Notes: generated by a model from the sequence alone, not told the origin. Positions 9,184 to 18,190 are shown, counted from the stretch's first letter. The stretch is DNA of 64,000 nucleotides from Bacillus inaquosorum KCTC 13429 (GCF_000332645.1 NZ_AMXN01000004.1:62001-126000), one strand, 5' to 3'. A program made the numbers and translations.

Positions 9184-10521
9184 TCATCCTTCAATTCGCG
9201 GCGTTCTGTTTCCTCCCGTAAGGAAAACTGATACCCCCAGCGCTTTGCAAATCTGTGTATAGTGAAGACTCGTCAGCAAAATCATGCCGGTGTTCATCCC
9301 CAGGATGATCCCGAGCATTTGCAGATTCTCCATTGATCCCAGCACATACATCATACTTAGGGCAACGATATGGCTCCACACGTTGTGATAAAACGCTTCT
9401 TTCACAAACCCCATCCCGATTAAACACGCCTGCAGCGGCATGACAAACAGATGAAAGAGAAAGTAAGGCCATAACAGCTGCAAGTAATACTGCGCTTCAG
9501 GAGAGTGAAAAAACAGGTGGGTCAGAGGCTCCGCAAACTGGAACATAATCCAAACAGCCGGTATACCGTAACCAAATGTAATGAAAATCGACTGCTTCAG
9601 CCTTTTTAATACGATGTCATATTGTGAGAGCGCATAGGCTTCAGAAATACTCGGAATCATGACAACCATTAGCGAGTGGGCAATGAAAGCAGGAAACGAT
9701 CCTATCGTCACAGCCACTCCGGCCAGCATTCCGTATTGATCGATCGCTGCTGTTCCGGCAACGCCCGCTGCCAAAAGCGCTCCTTTTACTAAAAAGGGTT
9801 CTATAGCGTTGACAACGGCATGAAAAATGCGCAGTCCTGTTGTAGGAATTGAAACGGCAAGCAGTCTTTTTCTTACATCCTTTCCGCGCAAATGAATGTG
9901 CTGCTGGCCGGACATAGCCCGCCTCGCCATGATAAATTGTGAATATAAATAAACAAGCACGACCACATCACTCACGACTAGGACAAACAAGGAAATCAGC
10001 ACAGCCATGTCCAATTCAAATGAGTACCATTGAAAAAAGAGGAATAAGCACAAGAGCTGGATGATTTTTTTCAGCACATTGGCGATTGCGATCTTCCCCA
10101 TTTTTTGCACACCCATAAAGTAGCCCCTGGCGATTGAAGTAAAGGCCACAACAGGAATTAAGCCGATGACAATCCCTTTAATAAACGGGTGGTATGTATC
10201 AAATACCGGAATAAACGGAAGCGCGATGCTGGCGGCGGCAGTAGAAAATGCTGTAAATATGGCTGTCATTCTGAAAGCGTGCCTCAGCATGCTTTCATGA
10301 AGCTTAGGATTTGATTCAGCAATGAATTTAGAAATCGAGATCGGCAGTTCCAGGCTTGCGATGACAATAATTAAAAAGATCGTGGGCAAAATACTCATGT
10401 AAAGCCCCATCCCGTGCTCGCCAAGTTCCCGTGCCAAAATCATATTCACCACAAATTCAAGGCATTCAGCGAAAAAGGCGGCAATGGATAAAAGAATGAT
10501 CCCTTTCACAAATCGATTCAT
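9184..10521 (-). CDS. ykvU: SpoVB-like multispan membrane protein YkvU
   Basis: A 445-residue polytopic membrane protein of the MATE/MVF polysaccharide-flippase superfamily, related to SpoVB. About a dozen hydrophobic segments span the whole length; the N-terminal GIILLSIAAFFAECLEFVVN and the arginine/glutamate pattern of the first helix pair are typical. The start is at 10521 (MNRFVKGIILL, with AAGGGGAGA upstream) rather than 17 codons earlier. It is the upstream gene of the ykvU-stoA pair, so a spore-envelope role is inferred from the family and from StoA. Confidence 0.88.
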   Translation of the reverse strand: MNRFVKGIILLSIAAFFAECLEFVVNMILARELGEHGMGLYMSILPTIFLIIVIASLELPISISKFIAESNPKLHESMLRHAFRMTAIFTAFSTAAASIALPFIPVFDTYHPFIKGIVIGLIPVVAFTSIARGYFMGVQKMGKIAIANVLKKIIQLLCLFLFFQWYSFELDMAVLISLFVLVVSDVVVLVYLYSQFIMARRAMSGQQHIHLRGKDVRKRLLAVSIPTTGLRIFHAVVNAIEPFLVKGALLAAGVAGTAAIDQYGMLAGVAVTIGSFPAFIAHSLMVVMIPSISEAYALSQYDIVLKRLKQSIFITFGYGIPAVWIMFQFAEPLTHLFFHSPEAQYYLQLLWPYFLFHLFVMPLQACLIGMGFVKEAFYHNVWSHIVALSMMYVLGSMENLQMLGIILGMNTGMILLTSLHYTQICKALGVSVFLTGGNRTPRIEG

Positions 10522-10608
10522 GATGTCTCCCCTTGTCTCTTGTACTACCAACATCATATGAGACAAGTTCAAAAATTATTTTATTTTTACTCTTTATATG
10601 AAAAAAAG

Positions 10609-10641
10609 CACAGTTGAGACAAATTGTCTCTTCTATGCTTA
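10609..10641 (-). terminator. ykvT terminator
   Basis: On the minus strand a hairpin around GAGACAATTTGTCTC, with flanking AAGCA and TGCTT arms and a T run, just past the ykvT stop. Confidence 0.75.
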
Positions 10642-11268
10642 GATGGCAAAAACGTGCCCGCCGATTCTTTCTACGATTTTTCTTGAGCGAATCCAATCAT
10701 CCGACGCTGTTTTCGGATTATAAAAGAATATGGCATCTGTTTCTCTATTTTTTGAAGACAGCGCTTCTTCGGCAGCAGCAATTGATTCTTTATCAGGCTT
10801 TTGATTAATGCTTCCGTTCGCGACCGGTTCAAAAGCGTTTTTCTGATAAATAACCCCTCTTATTGTATTAGGAAAACCTTTTTTCTCCGTCCTGTTCAGC
10901 ACAACGCTTGCAACAGCGACCTTTCCTTCATAGGATTCTCCCTTAGCCTCTGCGTGAACAAGACGGGAAAGCAATTCTTTTTCAGACTGTGAATATGTTT
11001 CTTCCTTATCATTCGTTTTCTTTGGTTTTTCTTCTTCTTTCTTTTCAGTGTTCGCTGATAGCTTGATCGGTTTTATTTTTTTCTTGTCCTTATCAGCAGA
11101 CAGTGAAGAGAAAGATGTGTCTGTATCTTGATTTATATGTGTAAGCAGCTTAGCTTCTTCATGTTTAGTCTTCTTTGTGCTCAGTAGTGAAGCTTGTGTA
11201 TGTTCAATTTTCGAAGCAGGCATGAAACAAAGAAGAAAAACAGCCAGAGCAGTAAATTTTGTCGTCAT
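10639..11268 (-). CDS. ykvT: SleB/CwlJ-like cell wall hydrolase YkvT
   Basis: A 209-residue protein with an N-terminal hydrophobic segment (about 5-18), a long Lys/Glu-rich linker to about residue 95, and a C-terminal hydrolase-2 domain. That domain shows the family catalytic region [20 protein letters not shown], with the conserved glutamate, then [15 protein letters not shown] and the terminal repeat region. The family cleaves peptidoglycan and includes the spore germination enzymes SleB and CwlJ. No peptidoglycan-binding repeat is present. The ribosome binding site AAGGAGG supports the ATG at 11268. Role inferred from family. Confidence 0.85.
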   Translation of the reverse strand: MTTKFTALAVFLLCFMPASKIEHTQASLLSTKKTKHEEAKLLTHINQDTDTSFSSLSADKDKKKIKPIKLSANTEKKEEEKPKKTNDKEETYSQSEKELLSRLVHAEAKGESYEGKVAVASVVLNRTEKKGFPNTIRGVIYQKNAFEPVANGSINQKPDKESIAAAEEALSSKNRETDAIFFYNPKTASDDWIRSRKIVERIGGHVFAI

Positions 11269-11280
11269 ACAGTTTCCTCC

Positions 11281-11538
11281 TTAAAGTGCTCAAAAAACAC
11301 TTCATAACCTTAACAAGAGAACAAATCATTTTCACGGAAAAAGATTTTCCAACTCTCCCAAACAGGTACCAGGATGGAATATACCGGGTGATGCGCTGGT
11401 TACTGGCAAAAAAACAGGCTGTTTTTCTATAAATCTTGTCAACAAAAAGCATATTTATCCATTTTTTTCGATTTACATTTTATTTACGAATGTTACAGCC
11501 AATGTAATAAAAGGCTGTTTTTCTGTCATATATGATAA
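11281..11538. other. non-coding gap upstream of ykvT
   Basis: I see no gene in this stretch; adjoining hairpin and promoter bases bring the non-coding span to about 286 bp. It must carry the ykvT promoter on the minus strand, but no convincing sigma-A hexamers stand out, which would fit sporulation sigma control. A 12-base direct repeat (GGCTGTTTTTCT) occurs near 11418 and 11513. Confidence 0.4.
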
Positions 11539-11566
11539 CAAGGCTTCTCACTCATGAGAAACCTTG
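11539..11566 (-). terminator. hairpin after 64-residue ORF
   Basis: CAAGGcTTCTCA-ctca-TGAGAAaCCTTG forms an 11-bp stem just past the stop codon. The T tract on the minus strand is short, so termination strength is uncertain. Confidence 0.55.
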
Positions 11567-11761
11567 TTAACTTCTTGGCTGTTCTAAATATTGAAACACC
11601 ACATCCCCGCCTTGCTGGGCTATGCCGCGGAAATACTTAAAATCGTCTTGTTTAGATAAAACGGCCCTGAAATCAAGAAAGTCTTCTTTTTGGACTCTCA
11701 GTTCCTTTATTTCGCCAGTGCGCAGCTGCTCAATCTGTTCTGTTATGTCTTCGGGACGCAA
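11567..11761 (-). CDS. 64-residue hypothetical protein
   Basis: Short ORF with a TTG start and a ribosome binding site (AAGGGGGAG) seven bases upstream. The product, beginning [20 protein letters not shown], is soluble, charged and probably partly helical; it ends QYLEQPRS. It is divergent from ykvS (164 bp apart) and followed by a hairpin (11539-11566). I do not recognise a family; the clean signals suggest a real gene. Confidence 0.7.
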   Translation of the reverse strand: MRPEDITEQIEQLRTGEIKELRVQKEDFLDFRAVLSKQDDFKYFRGIAQQGGDVVFQYLEQPRS

Positions 11762-11925
11762 TCAAAACTCCCCCTTTTTATTCTTTGGACGAAAAACAAT
11801 ATATCATCTTTATAACGCCAGGACAAATCCTTAGGGAGATAAAACTCCTTATCGCTTTACTTCTCAATGAAAATACTGCAAAATACTTTCAAAAGGAATA
11901 ATTATGTTTAAAGGAGAGGAAGCTT

Positions 11926-12111
11926 GTGAAAATCGCTAAGGTCGGAAACGTAATTGAATTTAAAAACGGGTTAACCGGTGTTGTAGAAAAAGTAAATGAG
12001 AATTCTGTTATCGTAGATGTTACCATTATGGATAACTATCGGGATCTTGAGCTAGATTCACTGACGGTTGTCAATCATAAAAATTACAAGATCATCAGAG
12101 ACTCCTATTAA
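11926..12111 (+). CDS. ykvS: DUF2187-type small protein YkvS
   Basis: A 61-residue soluble protein beginning (GTG) MKIAKVGNVIEFKNGLTGVVEKVNE. The sequence is that of a small beta-rich (KOW/SH3-like) protein of the DUF2187 family, whose function is unknown. The GTG start is preceded by a strong AAAGGAGAGGA ribosome binding site. It is a single gene followed by a GC-rich terminator and is convergent with ykvR. Confidence 0.85.
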   Translation: MKIAKVGNVIEFKNGLTGVVEKVNENSVIVDVTIMDNYRDLELDSLTVVNHKNYKIIRDSY

Positions 12112-12191
12112 AACCTCCTTTCATCCACACACTTTCGCAAAAACTGCAAGACGAGAAATTAAACACCTTACATATCAAATTTAGCTTTCTC

Positions 12192-12216
12192 AAAAGCTGC
12201 CGCCCGGCAGCTTTTT
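12192..12216 (+). terminator. ykvS terminator
   Basis: AAAAGCTGCCG-ccc-GGCAGCTTTTT, a strong short hairpin with T tract, 80 bp past the ykvS stop. Confidence 0.88.
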
Positions 12217-12222
12217 CACATA

Positions 12223-12248
12223 AAAAAACACCGATTATGAATCGGCGC
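12223..12248 (-). terminator. ykvR terminator
   Basis: On the minus strand CGCCGATTCATAATCGGTGTTTTTTT; the hairpin overlaps the ykvR stop codon. Confidence 0.82.
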
Positions 12249-12525
12249 TCCCGTCTGTTTCCGTTATTTCGATATGGAACTCACTGACGGCTCCCGCTTC
12301 GTACAGGTTGGTCAATGACGTTGAATAATTTGTGATTTCCCCGCGGAAGGCAAGATTCTCGTCAGGAACCTCGACTTTAAACGTTTTTTCATATAACAGG
12401 ACAGCGATATCTTGATAAGTCTCACTTGTGACGTGTAAGGTGAAGGCAATTTTCCTCTTCGGCTCACTCTCTTCTTGATATGAAGCCATTTCTAACGTTA
12501 CATCGTTTAAACGCAATGTTTTCAC
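12235..12525 (-). CDS. ykvR: conserved hypothetical protein YkvR
   Basis: A 96-residue protein of unknown function, beginning MKTLRLNDVTLEMASYQEE. It is soluble and beta-strand rich, with no membrane segment or signal peptide and no motif I can tie to a reaction. The ribosome binding site AAGGAGTGG precedes the ATG. It is transcribed alone and convergent with ykvS. Recognised from the ykv gene order. Confidence 0.8.
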   Translation of the reverse strand: MKTLRLNDVTLEMASYQEESEPKRKIAFTLHVTSETYQDIAVLLYEKTFKVEVPDENLAFRGEITNYSTSLTNLYEAGAVSEFHIEITETDGSADS

Positions 12526-12631
12526 TCTGTACCACTCCTTATCAGTTCATGCATCTTAACATAACTTAGCTAACGTTTACAATGAATCTGTTCGGAGCAG
12601 TTATTTTAACCATTTCTTTAAAAAAGACGCC

Positions 12632-12746
12632 TTTACAAACATACGTTCGATGTTTTATAATGAAACAGACGAGCTGCCATCCAGCATCCCGTCTTTTCAT
12701 TAGAAGGTGGCGAGTGGCATTCCCCCCGGATTCACTCGTCTTTTTT
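12632..12746 (+). ncRNA. candidate orphan small RNA unit
   Basis: A promoter-like pair TTTACA (12632-12637), 18-bp spacer, TATAAT (12656-12661) is followed 50 bases later by a factor-independent terminator: CGAGTG (12711-12716), C-rich loop, CACTCG (12733-12738), then TCTTTTTT. The transcript would start near 12668 and be about 80 nt long. The terminator works only in the plus direction, where there is no recognised gene. The loop carries six consecutive C residues, as in several Gram-positive antisense-type RNAs. An 86-residue frame crosses here but lacks a ribosome binding site. This is a prediction from signals only. Confidence 0.5.
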
Positions 12747-12809
12747 ATGTATATAATCCCCTGCATTTTCGCAGGAGAAACTATATTAATGATTATCAGT
12801 CGTCTCCGC

Positions 12810-13745
12810 CTATATATTTTTAAACACTTTATTCCAGAATGACGAATCCTCTTGTCCAAGACTCCAGCTGCCAAGGCCTTTCAGATTATATTTTTGAATG
12901 AGTTTTATTTTTGCTCTGAGTGACTGTTCATTTTCAAACCATAATGTATATGCTCCTGGCGGTAATGGATCCTTCTTATCGTGTTTGATCGTAAAAACAG
13001 CTTTTGGAGATTGACTCTTTGTGTCAAAAATAATTGTTCCGTTATGTCTTTTTACTAGTGAGTTAACAAGGTAAAGGGAAATGGCTTGGGAGTTAGATTG
13101 GCCTTGCATCCAGCAACGGCCGTAGAATGGCAATCCTAAAACTAGTTTTTGGGGAGAGATGTTTTGGGTTAGAGCATATTGAATGGACTTTTCCACCCAT
13201 CCTACACTTGCAGTAGGCCCAGCAAGGCGGCTTTCATCATAGGCCATAACCATTAGATAGTCCGCATGTTTAGCTAAATTCTCATAATCATATGATCCGT
13301 GCCAGCCCTTCGTCCAGCCAAAAGGATTTGCCGCCACTGCAACCGATACCTCTTTACGCTTAGGAATACCTTTTCTCACCAGTCTAACAAACTCTGTAAA
13401 TGCCTGCCGATCTTTCTCTGTAAGGTTTTCTATATCGATATTGACTCCGTCTAGATCCAGTTCTTCTATTGCATTAGAAATTTGTTTAGCCAAAAGCACT
13501 CGGTTCTTTAATGCAGATCGTCCCAAATCCTGATCCCAATGATTGCTTAGAAAAGGAACTACTTTTAATTTTCTTCTATGAAGAGCTTTAATTACATCGG
13601 GATTAGCTGAACGGAGAAGCAATGATCCATCTTTCCTGATATAGAAAAAGTCAGGAGACACGACATTTAATACTCCGTTCGTTTGATCAACGTGTTGAAT
13701 AAAATCGCAACCTAATCCAGAATAGAAATAGCTCATTTGAAACAT
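12810..13745 (-). CDS. ykvQ: glycoside hydrolase 18-like protein YkvQ
   Basis: A 311-residue GH18 (chitinase/spore glycosylase fold) protein. The catalytic signature is DGVNIDIEN with the proton-donor glutamate; later fold markers are [20 protein letters not shown] and the C-terminal [11 protein letters not shown]. It lacks LysM repeats of its own, unlike the spore coat glycosylase YaaH, but a separate LysM protein (ykzQ) is encoded just upstream. The start at 13745 has AAGGGG seven bases before it. Role in spore wall or coat is inferred from neighbours and family. Confidence 0.82.
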   Translation of the reverse strand: MFQMSYFYSGLGCDFIQHVDQTNGVLNVVSPDFFYIRKDGSLLLRSANPDVIKALHRRKLKVVPFLSNHWDQDLGRSALKNRVLLAKQISNAIEELDLDGVNIDIENLTEKDRQAFTEFVRLVRKGIPKRKEVSVAVAANPFGWTKGWHGSYDYENLAKHADYLMVMAYDESRLAGPTASVGWVEKSIQYALTQNISPQKLVLGLPFYGRCWMQGQSNSQAISLYLVNSLVKRHNGTIIFDTKSQSPKAVFTIKHDKKDPLPPGAYTLWFENEQSLRAKIKLIQKYNLKGLGSWSLGQEDSSFWNKVFKNI

Positions 13746-13836
13746 CTCATAACCCCTTCATCCCCAAAAATATCAAGTTCCCAACAAATAAAATGATTGA
13801 TCATTTCAATTTGTTTCGTTTCCGAAACTTCATAGA

Positions 13837-14064
13837 TTACCTCTCTCTTATCTTTATCATTTGTCCAGGATAAATAATATCTGAAGAAAGCTTATTAAGA
13901 TTCATAAGTTGTTGTACCGGAATATTAAAGGATTTGGAAATCGTCCATAGTGTATCACCAGATTCCACATGATACACTTCGTATGTCACGGGAAATTCCA
14001 TATAACGAGGCGTTCTTTTTACTTTATTCGCTTGGTTTCTTGTTTTAGGTATTTTCCCCTTCAT
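13837..14064 (-). CDS. ykzQ: single-LysM protein YkzQ
   Basis: A 75-residue protein: a basic N-terminal third followed by one complete LysM repeat (YHVESGDTLWTISKSFNIPVQ to YPGQMIKIRER), which binds peptidoglycan or chitin-like glycans. There is no signal peptide, consistent with a mother-cell-produced spore surface protein. It lies 15 bp after ykvP and 91 bp before ykvQ, so the three probably form one operon. Confidence 0.85.
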   Translation of the reverse strand: MKGKIPKTRNQANKVKRTPRYMEFPVTYEVYHVESGDTLWTISKSFNIPVQQLMNLNKLSSDIIYPGQMIKIRER

Positions 14065-14079
14065 TCTTATTACTCTCCT

Positions 14080-15279
14080 TTAGAAAAATTTATTTTTCAC
14101 ATCTCTAGACCGTTTCTTTCTTATTTTAATAATTTGTCCAGCATATATTTGATCTGATTTGAAATGATTAAGCTCCATGATTTGCTGCAGAGAAACTTTA
14201 TACTTCATGGCAATTTTCAATAATGTTTCACCGGGAGTAACATGATGAATCTCGTATTTTTCTTTGAGAACATCTACGTAATGTATGGTTTCCCCTACGT
14301 TCCTTATGATTCCTCTTCTTGTTAGCACCTCAATCATTCTCTCAGCTCTATGCCGATAGGAGTCATTCTTCACTGCCTTTTTACCGTTTATCTGAATCTT
14401 TTTTCTCTCGCTATCATGATTCAAATAGTATTTCACCTTTTCAAATGTTTCTTTTGGGGAGGAAGAGACGATGAGATCGCGGCCAGGTTTGAATTTACCT
14501 CGAACTGCCGGTGTATCCGATGTCAATAAAACCCCGCCGGAACCAAGAATTTCATAGGTGCGCTGCGTAAGTTGGCTTTCACAGTTTTGCAAACCGATAA
14601 TGATTTTTGCTGAACTGTAAACTTTATATGCTTCAGTATAATCGAGGTATCCATGAATCCAATTGCGGGGAATTTCTTTTCCTATATGTTTACTCATTTT
14701 TTCCCAATTTTTGCCCCAAAAATCTATGCGAATCCCTTTTCGTATAAGAGGGCGAATAAGCGTTTTTAAAGAGGACGAACGGAACACTTCCGGATGTTCT
14801 TCAAGATAATTAGGGTAAGCATTAGCCACCACTGCTATATCACAACTGTATTTCTCCAATGGTTTAATCTGATGATGTATACTTTCGTGATATGCAAAGT
14901 CTAAGTGAGCTGCTTTAATCCCCATGCTTTCATAAATTTTACACAGAGAAGGTGTAACGGTGAAAACAAAATCCGGTTTCATCTTTTTAATTAACGGGAT
15001 GGTAAAGTTTTGAGTGTGCAGTGGGTCTTCAGTTGCCCAATAAACGAGAGGAATATTCACCTTTTTAGTTGCGTTGCGAATCCAGGCTTGCTTTTCCCTT
15101 GAATGCTCTGGTGTCCATCCCATAGATACTATTAGATCCGGTTTAAATTCGTCTATCATTTCAGTAATATTTTCCCGGCTTACAGGACCCGAAATCATTA
15201 CGGTATGGCCTGCTTCCCTAAACCCATTCGGTAAACCATAGAGCCACATGGGATGACTCTCAAGAAAAAGAATTTTCAC
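14080..15279 (-). CDS. ykvP: CgeB-like glycosyltransferase with LysM, YkvP
   Basis: A 399-residue protein. Residues 1-340 or so form a GT-B-type glycosyltransferase of the spore protein YkvP/CgeB family, with [14 protein letters not shown] at the N-terminus and the nucleotide-sugar region [23 protein letters not shown]-terminal LysM repeat follows ([20 protein letters not shown] to [11 protein letters not shown]). It starts with GTG at 15279 behind AGAGAGG. The LysM fusion suggests it acts at, or is retained on, the spore surface; the substrate is unknown. Confidence 0.85.
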   Translation of the reverse strand: MKILFLESHPMWLYGLPNGFREAGHTVMISGPVSRENITEMIDEFKPDLIVSMGWTPEHSREKQAWIRNATKKVNIPLVYWATEDPLHTQNFTIPLIKKMKPDFVFTVTPSLCKIYESMGIKAAHLDFAYHESIHHQIKPLEKYSCDIAVVANAYPNYLEEHPEVFRSSSLKTLIRPLIRKGIRIDFWGKNWEKMSKHIGKEIPRNWIHGYLDYTEAYKVYSSAKIIIGLQNCESQLTQRTYEILGSGGVLLTSDTPAVRGKFKPGRDLIVSSSPKETFEKVKYYLNHDSERKKIQINGKKAVKNDSYRHRAERMIEVLTRRGIIRNVGETIHYVDVLKEKYEIHHVTPGETLLKIAMKYKVSLQQIMELNHFKSDQIYAGQIIKIRKKRSRDVKNKFF

Positions 15280-15640
15280 ACGTTTTCGTCCTCTCTTTCA
15301 CTATTTAATGTCTACTTTATTGGTATGTATTTGTAATATAACTTGTCGCGGTACTAGTCTATAAAAAACGTTCAGGTGCGAGATGACATGATAGCTTGTG
15401 CAGATGCCCCACAAAAAAAGAAAGCGATCTACAGCATATTTGCCTTTGATTTTGCTAGCTTTTCTATCAAAATATTTACGTTAATAAATTGTTTTTGTGC
15501 ATAAAAAAAAGACGTACACATTTGTACGTCTTAAATTACCTCTTAAATTACCTCTGCAATATCAATTTTTCACTGCATTAAGTTACACTTCAGGTTGCAC
15601 CTCAGGTCACAATTTTATTGTAACTGAGTGTGACTTCTCA
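15280..15640. other. gene-free gap between ykvP and queF
   Basis: No gene is visible. The gap holds the queF terminator (15503-15532; minus strand AAGACGTACAaatgTGTACGTCTTTTTTTT) and, next to it, a perfect 12-bp tandem duplication (CTTAAATTACCT at 15530-15541 and 15542-15553). From memory strain 168 carries ykvN and ykvO at this place; they are absent here. Confidence 0.6.
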
Positions 15641-16138
15641 TTAACGATTATCAATCGTCTCCGGATACAAGTCATGATTCATCATGCGGTACTCCGCCAT
15701 TTTCTCGTACTTCGTGCCCGGCTTTCCGTAGTTTGTGTACGGATCAATGGAAATCCCGCCTCTTGGCGTGAATTTGCCCCATACTTCAATGTAGCGCGGG
15801 TCCATTAATTCGATCAAGTCGTTCATGATGATGTTCATGCAGTCTTCGTGGAAGTCTCCATGGTTTCTGAAGCTGAACAGGTACAGCTTTAATGATTTGC
15901 TTTCAACCATTTTTTCATCAGGAATGTAGCTGATGTAGATTGTCGCAAAGTCAGGCTGTCCTGTTTTCGGGCATAAAGATGTGAATTCAGGACAGTTGAA
16001 TTTTACAAAGTAATCACGGTTTACATGTTTGTTCGGGAAGGATTCAAGCACGTCCGGCGCATATTCGAACAAATAATTTGTTCCTTGGTTGCCAAGCAGT
16101 GTGACACCTTCTAATTCTGATTCTTTTCTTGTCGTCAT
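15641..16138 (-). CDS. queF: NADPH-dependent preQ0 reductase QueF
   Basis: Reduces 7-cyano-7-deazaguanine (preQ0) to preQ1 for queuosine modification of tRNA. It is a 165-residue tunnel-fold (YkvM-type) enzyme. The thioimide-forming cysteine is Cys56 in [13 protein letters not shown], with the conserved aspartate at 63; the C-terminal part has the NADPH-region FHEDC and the [15 protein letters not shown] segment. The start is placed at 16138 ([12 protein letters not shown]), preceded by AAGGAAGA. It is the last gene of the queC-D-E-F operon, after a 17-bp gap. Confidence 0.96.
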   Translation of the reverse strand: MTTRKESELEGVTLLGNQGTNYLFEYAPDVLESFPNKHVNRDYFVKFNCPEFTSLCPKTGQPDFATIYISYIPDEKMVESKSLKLYLFSFRNHGDFHEDCMNIIMNDLIELMDPRYIEVWGKFTPRGGISIDPYTNYGKPGTKYEKMAEYRMMNHDLYPETIDNR

Positions 16139-16155
16139 ATTTATCTTCCTTTCTA

Positions 16156-16887
16156 TTATACTCCGCGTTTGTTGCCCCATAACAGGGTGTGCAGCTGCGG
16201 AAGCACTCTGACCAGATTCAGCTCCGCATCGACAGCTACCTTATCAACAAGGGCTTCATATTTTCCAAGCAAATGTGCAATCAATGTCTGATCATCTGTC
16301 GTATGCACGTCATCATTACCGACCTGTAAATAAAACGGGATTCCCGGGTAACGCTTGTGCACCGTTTTGGCAAACTCCAAATCCTCATCATTAAAAATGA
16401 CTACCTTCAAGCTGACAGCATGCTGTCTATTATTCTCTTTAAGTGAAGTCAAAATGTGATCAAGCTTTTGGAAGTTCGTCACCATTTTTGAGCTTGGCGG
16501 TTTTGGAGAAATCGTCAGATCATCGATCAGTGTAAACCAGTCTTGATAAACGGTCCCCTGGGTTTCAAGCGCTGCACGGATGTCATTTTCCTTTAGCAGT
16601 TCAATAAAAGCATCCAGCTGCTTTAACAGGGCCGGGTTGCCGCCTGAGATCGTCACGTGGGAAAACGCGTCTCCCCCAATTTCCTTAAGCTCTGCAAAAA
16701 TCTCCTCAGCCGTCATCCAGCGAATATCTTTTTTAGCAGACCCGTCCCAAGTGAAGGCGGAGTCACACCAGCTGCAGGAATAATCACAGCCGGCTGTCCG
16801 GACGAACATCGTTTTCTGTCCGATCACCATGCCCTCCCCTTGAATCGTCGGGCCGAAAATTTCTAATACAGGAATTCCTTTAGCCAT
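16156..16887 (-). CDS. queE: 7-carboxy-7-deazaguanine synthase QueE
   Basis: Radical SAM enzyme of queuosine synthesis, 243 residues, which converts carboxytetrahydropterin into 7-carboxy-7-deazaguanine. The iron-sulfur cluster cysteines are Cys34, Cys38 and Cys41 ([15 protein letters not shown]), a CX3CX2C arrangement. GPTIQGEG near the N-terminus and the glycine-rich TISGGNPAL are typical. Its ATG overlaps the queD stop region by eight bases, which indicates coupling. Confidence 0.96.
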   Translation of the reverse strand: MAKGIPVLEIFGPTIQGEGMVIGQKTMFVRTAGCDYSCSWCDSAFTWDGSAKKDIRWMTAEEIFAELKEIGGDAFSHVTISGGNPALLKQLDAFIELLKENDIRAALETQGTVYQDWFTLIDDLTISPKPPSSKMVTNFQKLDHILTSLKENNRQHAVSLKVVIFNDEDLEFAKTVHKRYPGIPFYLQVGNDDVHTTDDQTLIAHLLGKYEALVDKVAVDAELNLVRVLPQLHTLLWGNKRGV

Positions 16888-17329
16888 TCAAACCACCCTT
16901 TTTCGGACGGTAGACGCAATAACTTGTCGGTGTTTCACGGACAAACACCTGTACACAGCTTGGCTTATTCTCCAATGTGTCTAAGTAAGCCTGCACCTTG
17001 TCATAAATCGTTTTCGCCACGACTTCAGTTGTCGGCAGCGAATACCGGTCGTCCTGAGAAAATTCTTCATGATCATTTAAAAGCGTATGATCATAGTTTC
17101 CGTGCACCAGTTTTTTGAGCACGCTGAAATTGACAAGGAAGCCGGATTCGTCAAGTTCGTCGCCGGCAACGGTTATATTTACGGTATACGTATGCCCGTG
17201 AACCCTGCTGCACGCTCCCGCACTTTCCCGAGGGATAAAATGAGCAGCTGAGATGTGCATGTCCTTATTCAGTTCAAATGAATATGGATGCTGGGCCTGC
17301 GGATAAATTTGAGATAACAATTTATGCAC
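16880..17329 (-). CDS. queD: 6-carboxytetrahydropterin synthase QueD
   Basis: Second enzyme of the deazaguanine pathway, 149 residues, PTPS fold. It turns dihydroneopterin triphosphate into 6-carboxytetrahydropterin. The zinc ligands His30, His44 and His46 ([17 protein letters not shown]) and the catalytic Cys40 (AGACSRV) are present. It overlaps queC by eight bases and queE by eight bases in the operon. Confidence 0.96.
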   Translation of the reverse strand: MHKLLSQIYPQAQHPYSFELNKDMHISAAHFIPRESAGACSRVHGHTYTVNITVAGDELDESGFLVNFSVLKKLVHGNYDHTLLNDHEEFSQDDRYSLPTTEVVAKTIYDKVQAYLDTLENKPSCVQVFVRETPTSYCVYRPKKGGLNG

Positions 17330-17981
17330 GCTCTCCTTTCATCGCCATATATTCTTCATAACCTTTTGAACGAAGGTGGCATGCCGGACATTCGCCGCAG
17401 CCGTCCGCGATGATGCCGTTATAGCAGGTCAGCGTGTTGTTTTTTACAAAATCAAGCGCGCCAAGCTCATCTGCAAGCTTCCACGTTTCCGCCTTATTGA
17501 GCCACATGAGCGGTGTATGAATCACAAACGGCTTCTCCATCGCCAGGTTTACCGTTACATTGCAAGATTTTACGAATTCATCACGGCAGTCAGGATAACC
17601 GCTGAAGTCTGTCTCGCAAACTCCTGTAATAATGTGGCGCGCACCAATTTGGTATGCCAGGATAGACGCAAAAGATAAGAATACCAAATTGCGGCCCGGA
17701 ACGAATGTGGATGGCAGTTCACCATCTTTTGCTTCTATTTCAATATCATTTCTTGTCAGGGCATTCGGTGCAAGCTGATTTAAAAGTGACATATCAAGCA
17801 AATGGTTTTTCACACCAAGCTTTTCTGCAATAGATTTTGCCACTTCAATTTCCTGCGAATGACGCTGATTATAATGAAAAGTCACCGTTTCGACTTCTTC
17901 GAATTCCTTTAGAGCCCATAGTAAACATGTGGTGCTGTCTTGACCGCCGCTGAATACGACAATTGCTTTTTCTTTTTTCAT
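17322..17981 (-). CDS. queC: preQ0 synthase QueC
   Basis: ATP-dependent enzyme forming preQ0 from 7-carboxy-7-deazaguanine and ammonia, 219 residues. The PP-loop is SGGQDSTT (residues 11-18) and a zinc-binding cysteine cluster lies near the C-terminus ([15 protein letters not shown]). The start is set at 17981 ([13 protein letters not shown]), behind AGGAGAGG. It is the first gene of the operon and is preceded by a preQ1 riboswitch. Confidence 0.96.
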   Translation of the reverse strand: MKKEKAIVVFSGGQDSTTCLLWALKEFEEVETVTFHYNQRHSQEIEVAKSIAEKLGVKNHLLDMSLLNQLAPNALTRNDIEIEAKDGELPSTFVPGRNLVFLSFASILAYQIGARHIITGVCETDFSGYPDCRDEFVKSCNVTVNLAMEKPFVIHTPLMWLNKAETWKLADELGALDFVKNNTLTCYNGIIADGCGECPACHLRSKGYEEYMAMKGERA

Positions 17982-18044
17982 GATTCCTCTCCTTCTCCGC
18001 AATAAAAACGTCGGCGAGAGACATCGCTACAGCTGATTCACACA

Positions 18045-18070
18045 AAAAAACACCTTTTCGGAAGGTGCTC
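18045..18070 (-). terminator. second terminator in the queC leader
   Basis: On the minus strand AGCACCTTCCGAAAAGGTG followed by seven T. It lies between the riboswitch terminator and queC, so transcripts meet two terminators in a row. Confidence 0.75.
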
Positions 18071-18080
18071 TAGAAAAACA

Positions 18081-18148
18081 TAAAAAAGGCCGTATCCAAG
18101 GATACAGCTCGTCCTTAGTTTTTTATAGAGGGTGTAGCTAGAACCTCT
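18081..18148 (-). promoter_or_regulatory. preQ1-I riboswitch with terminator
   Basis: The minus strand from 18148 to about 18112 carries the compact class I preQ1 aptamer: AGAGGTTCTAGCTACACCCTCT followed by the A-rich tail and AACTAAGG. Directly after it is a terminator (CTGTATCC-tt-GGATACGG, then six T, 18109-18081). PreQ1 binding is known to promote termination and so reduce expression of the queuosine operon downstream. Confidence 0.93.
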
Positions 18149-18190
18149 CCCGCATATCGCACGGATTTTCTTCAATTTTTCACTTCTGCT

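Noticed and set aside
12582-12842. 86-codon plus-strand ORF spanning the orphan promoter-terminator unit
   Set aside because: It reads straight through the predicted promoter and terminator, has no ribosome binding site, and its start lies before the predicted transcript start. A non-coding RNA is the simpler reading.
13791-13806. Inverted repeat AAATGAT-tg-ATCATTT between ykzQ and ykvQ
   Set aside because: AT-rich and with no T tract; could be a weak processing or pausing element, but I cannot support a function.
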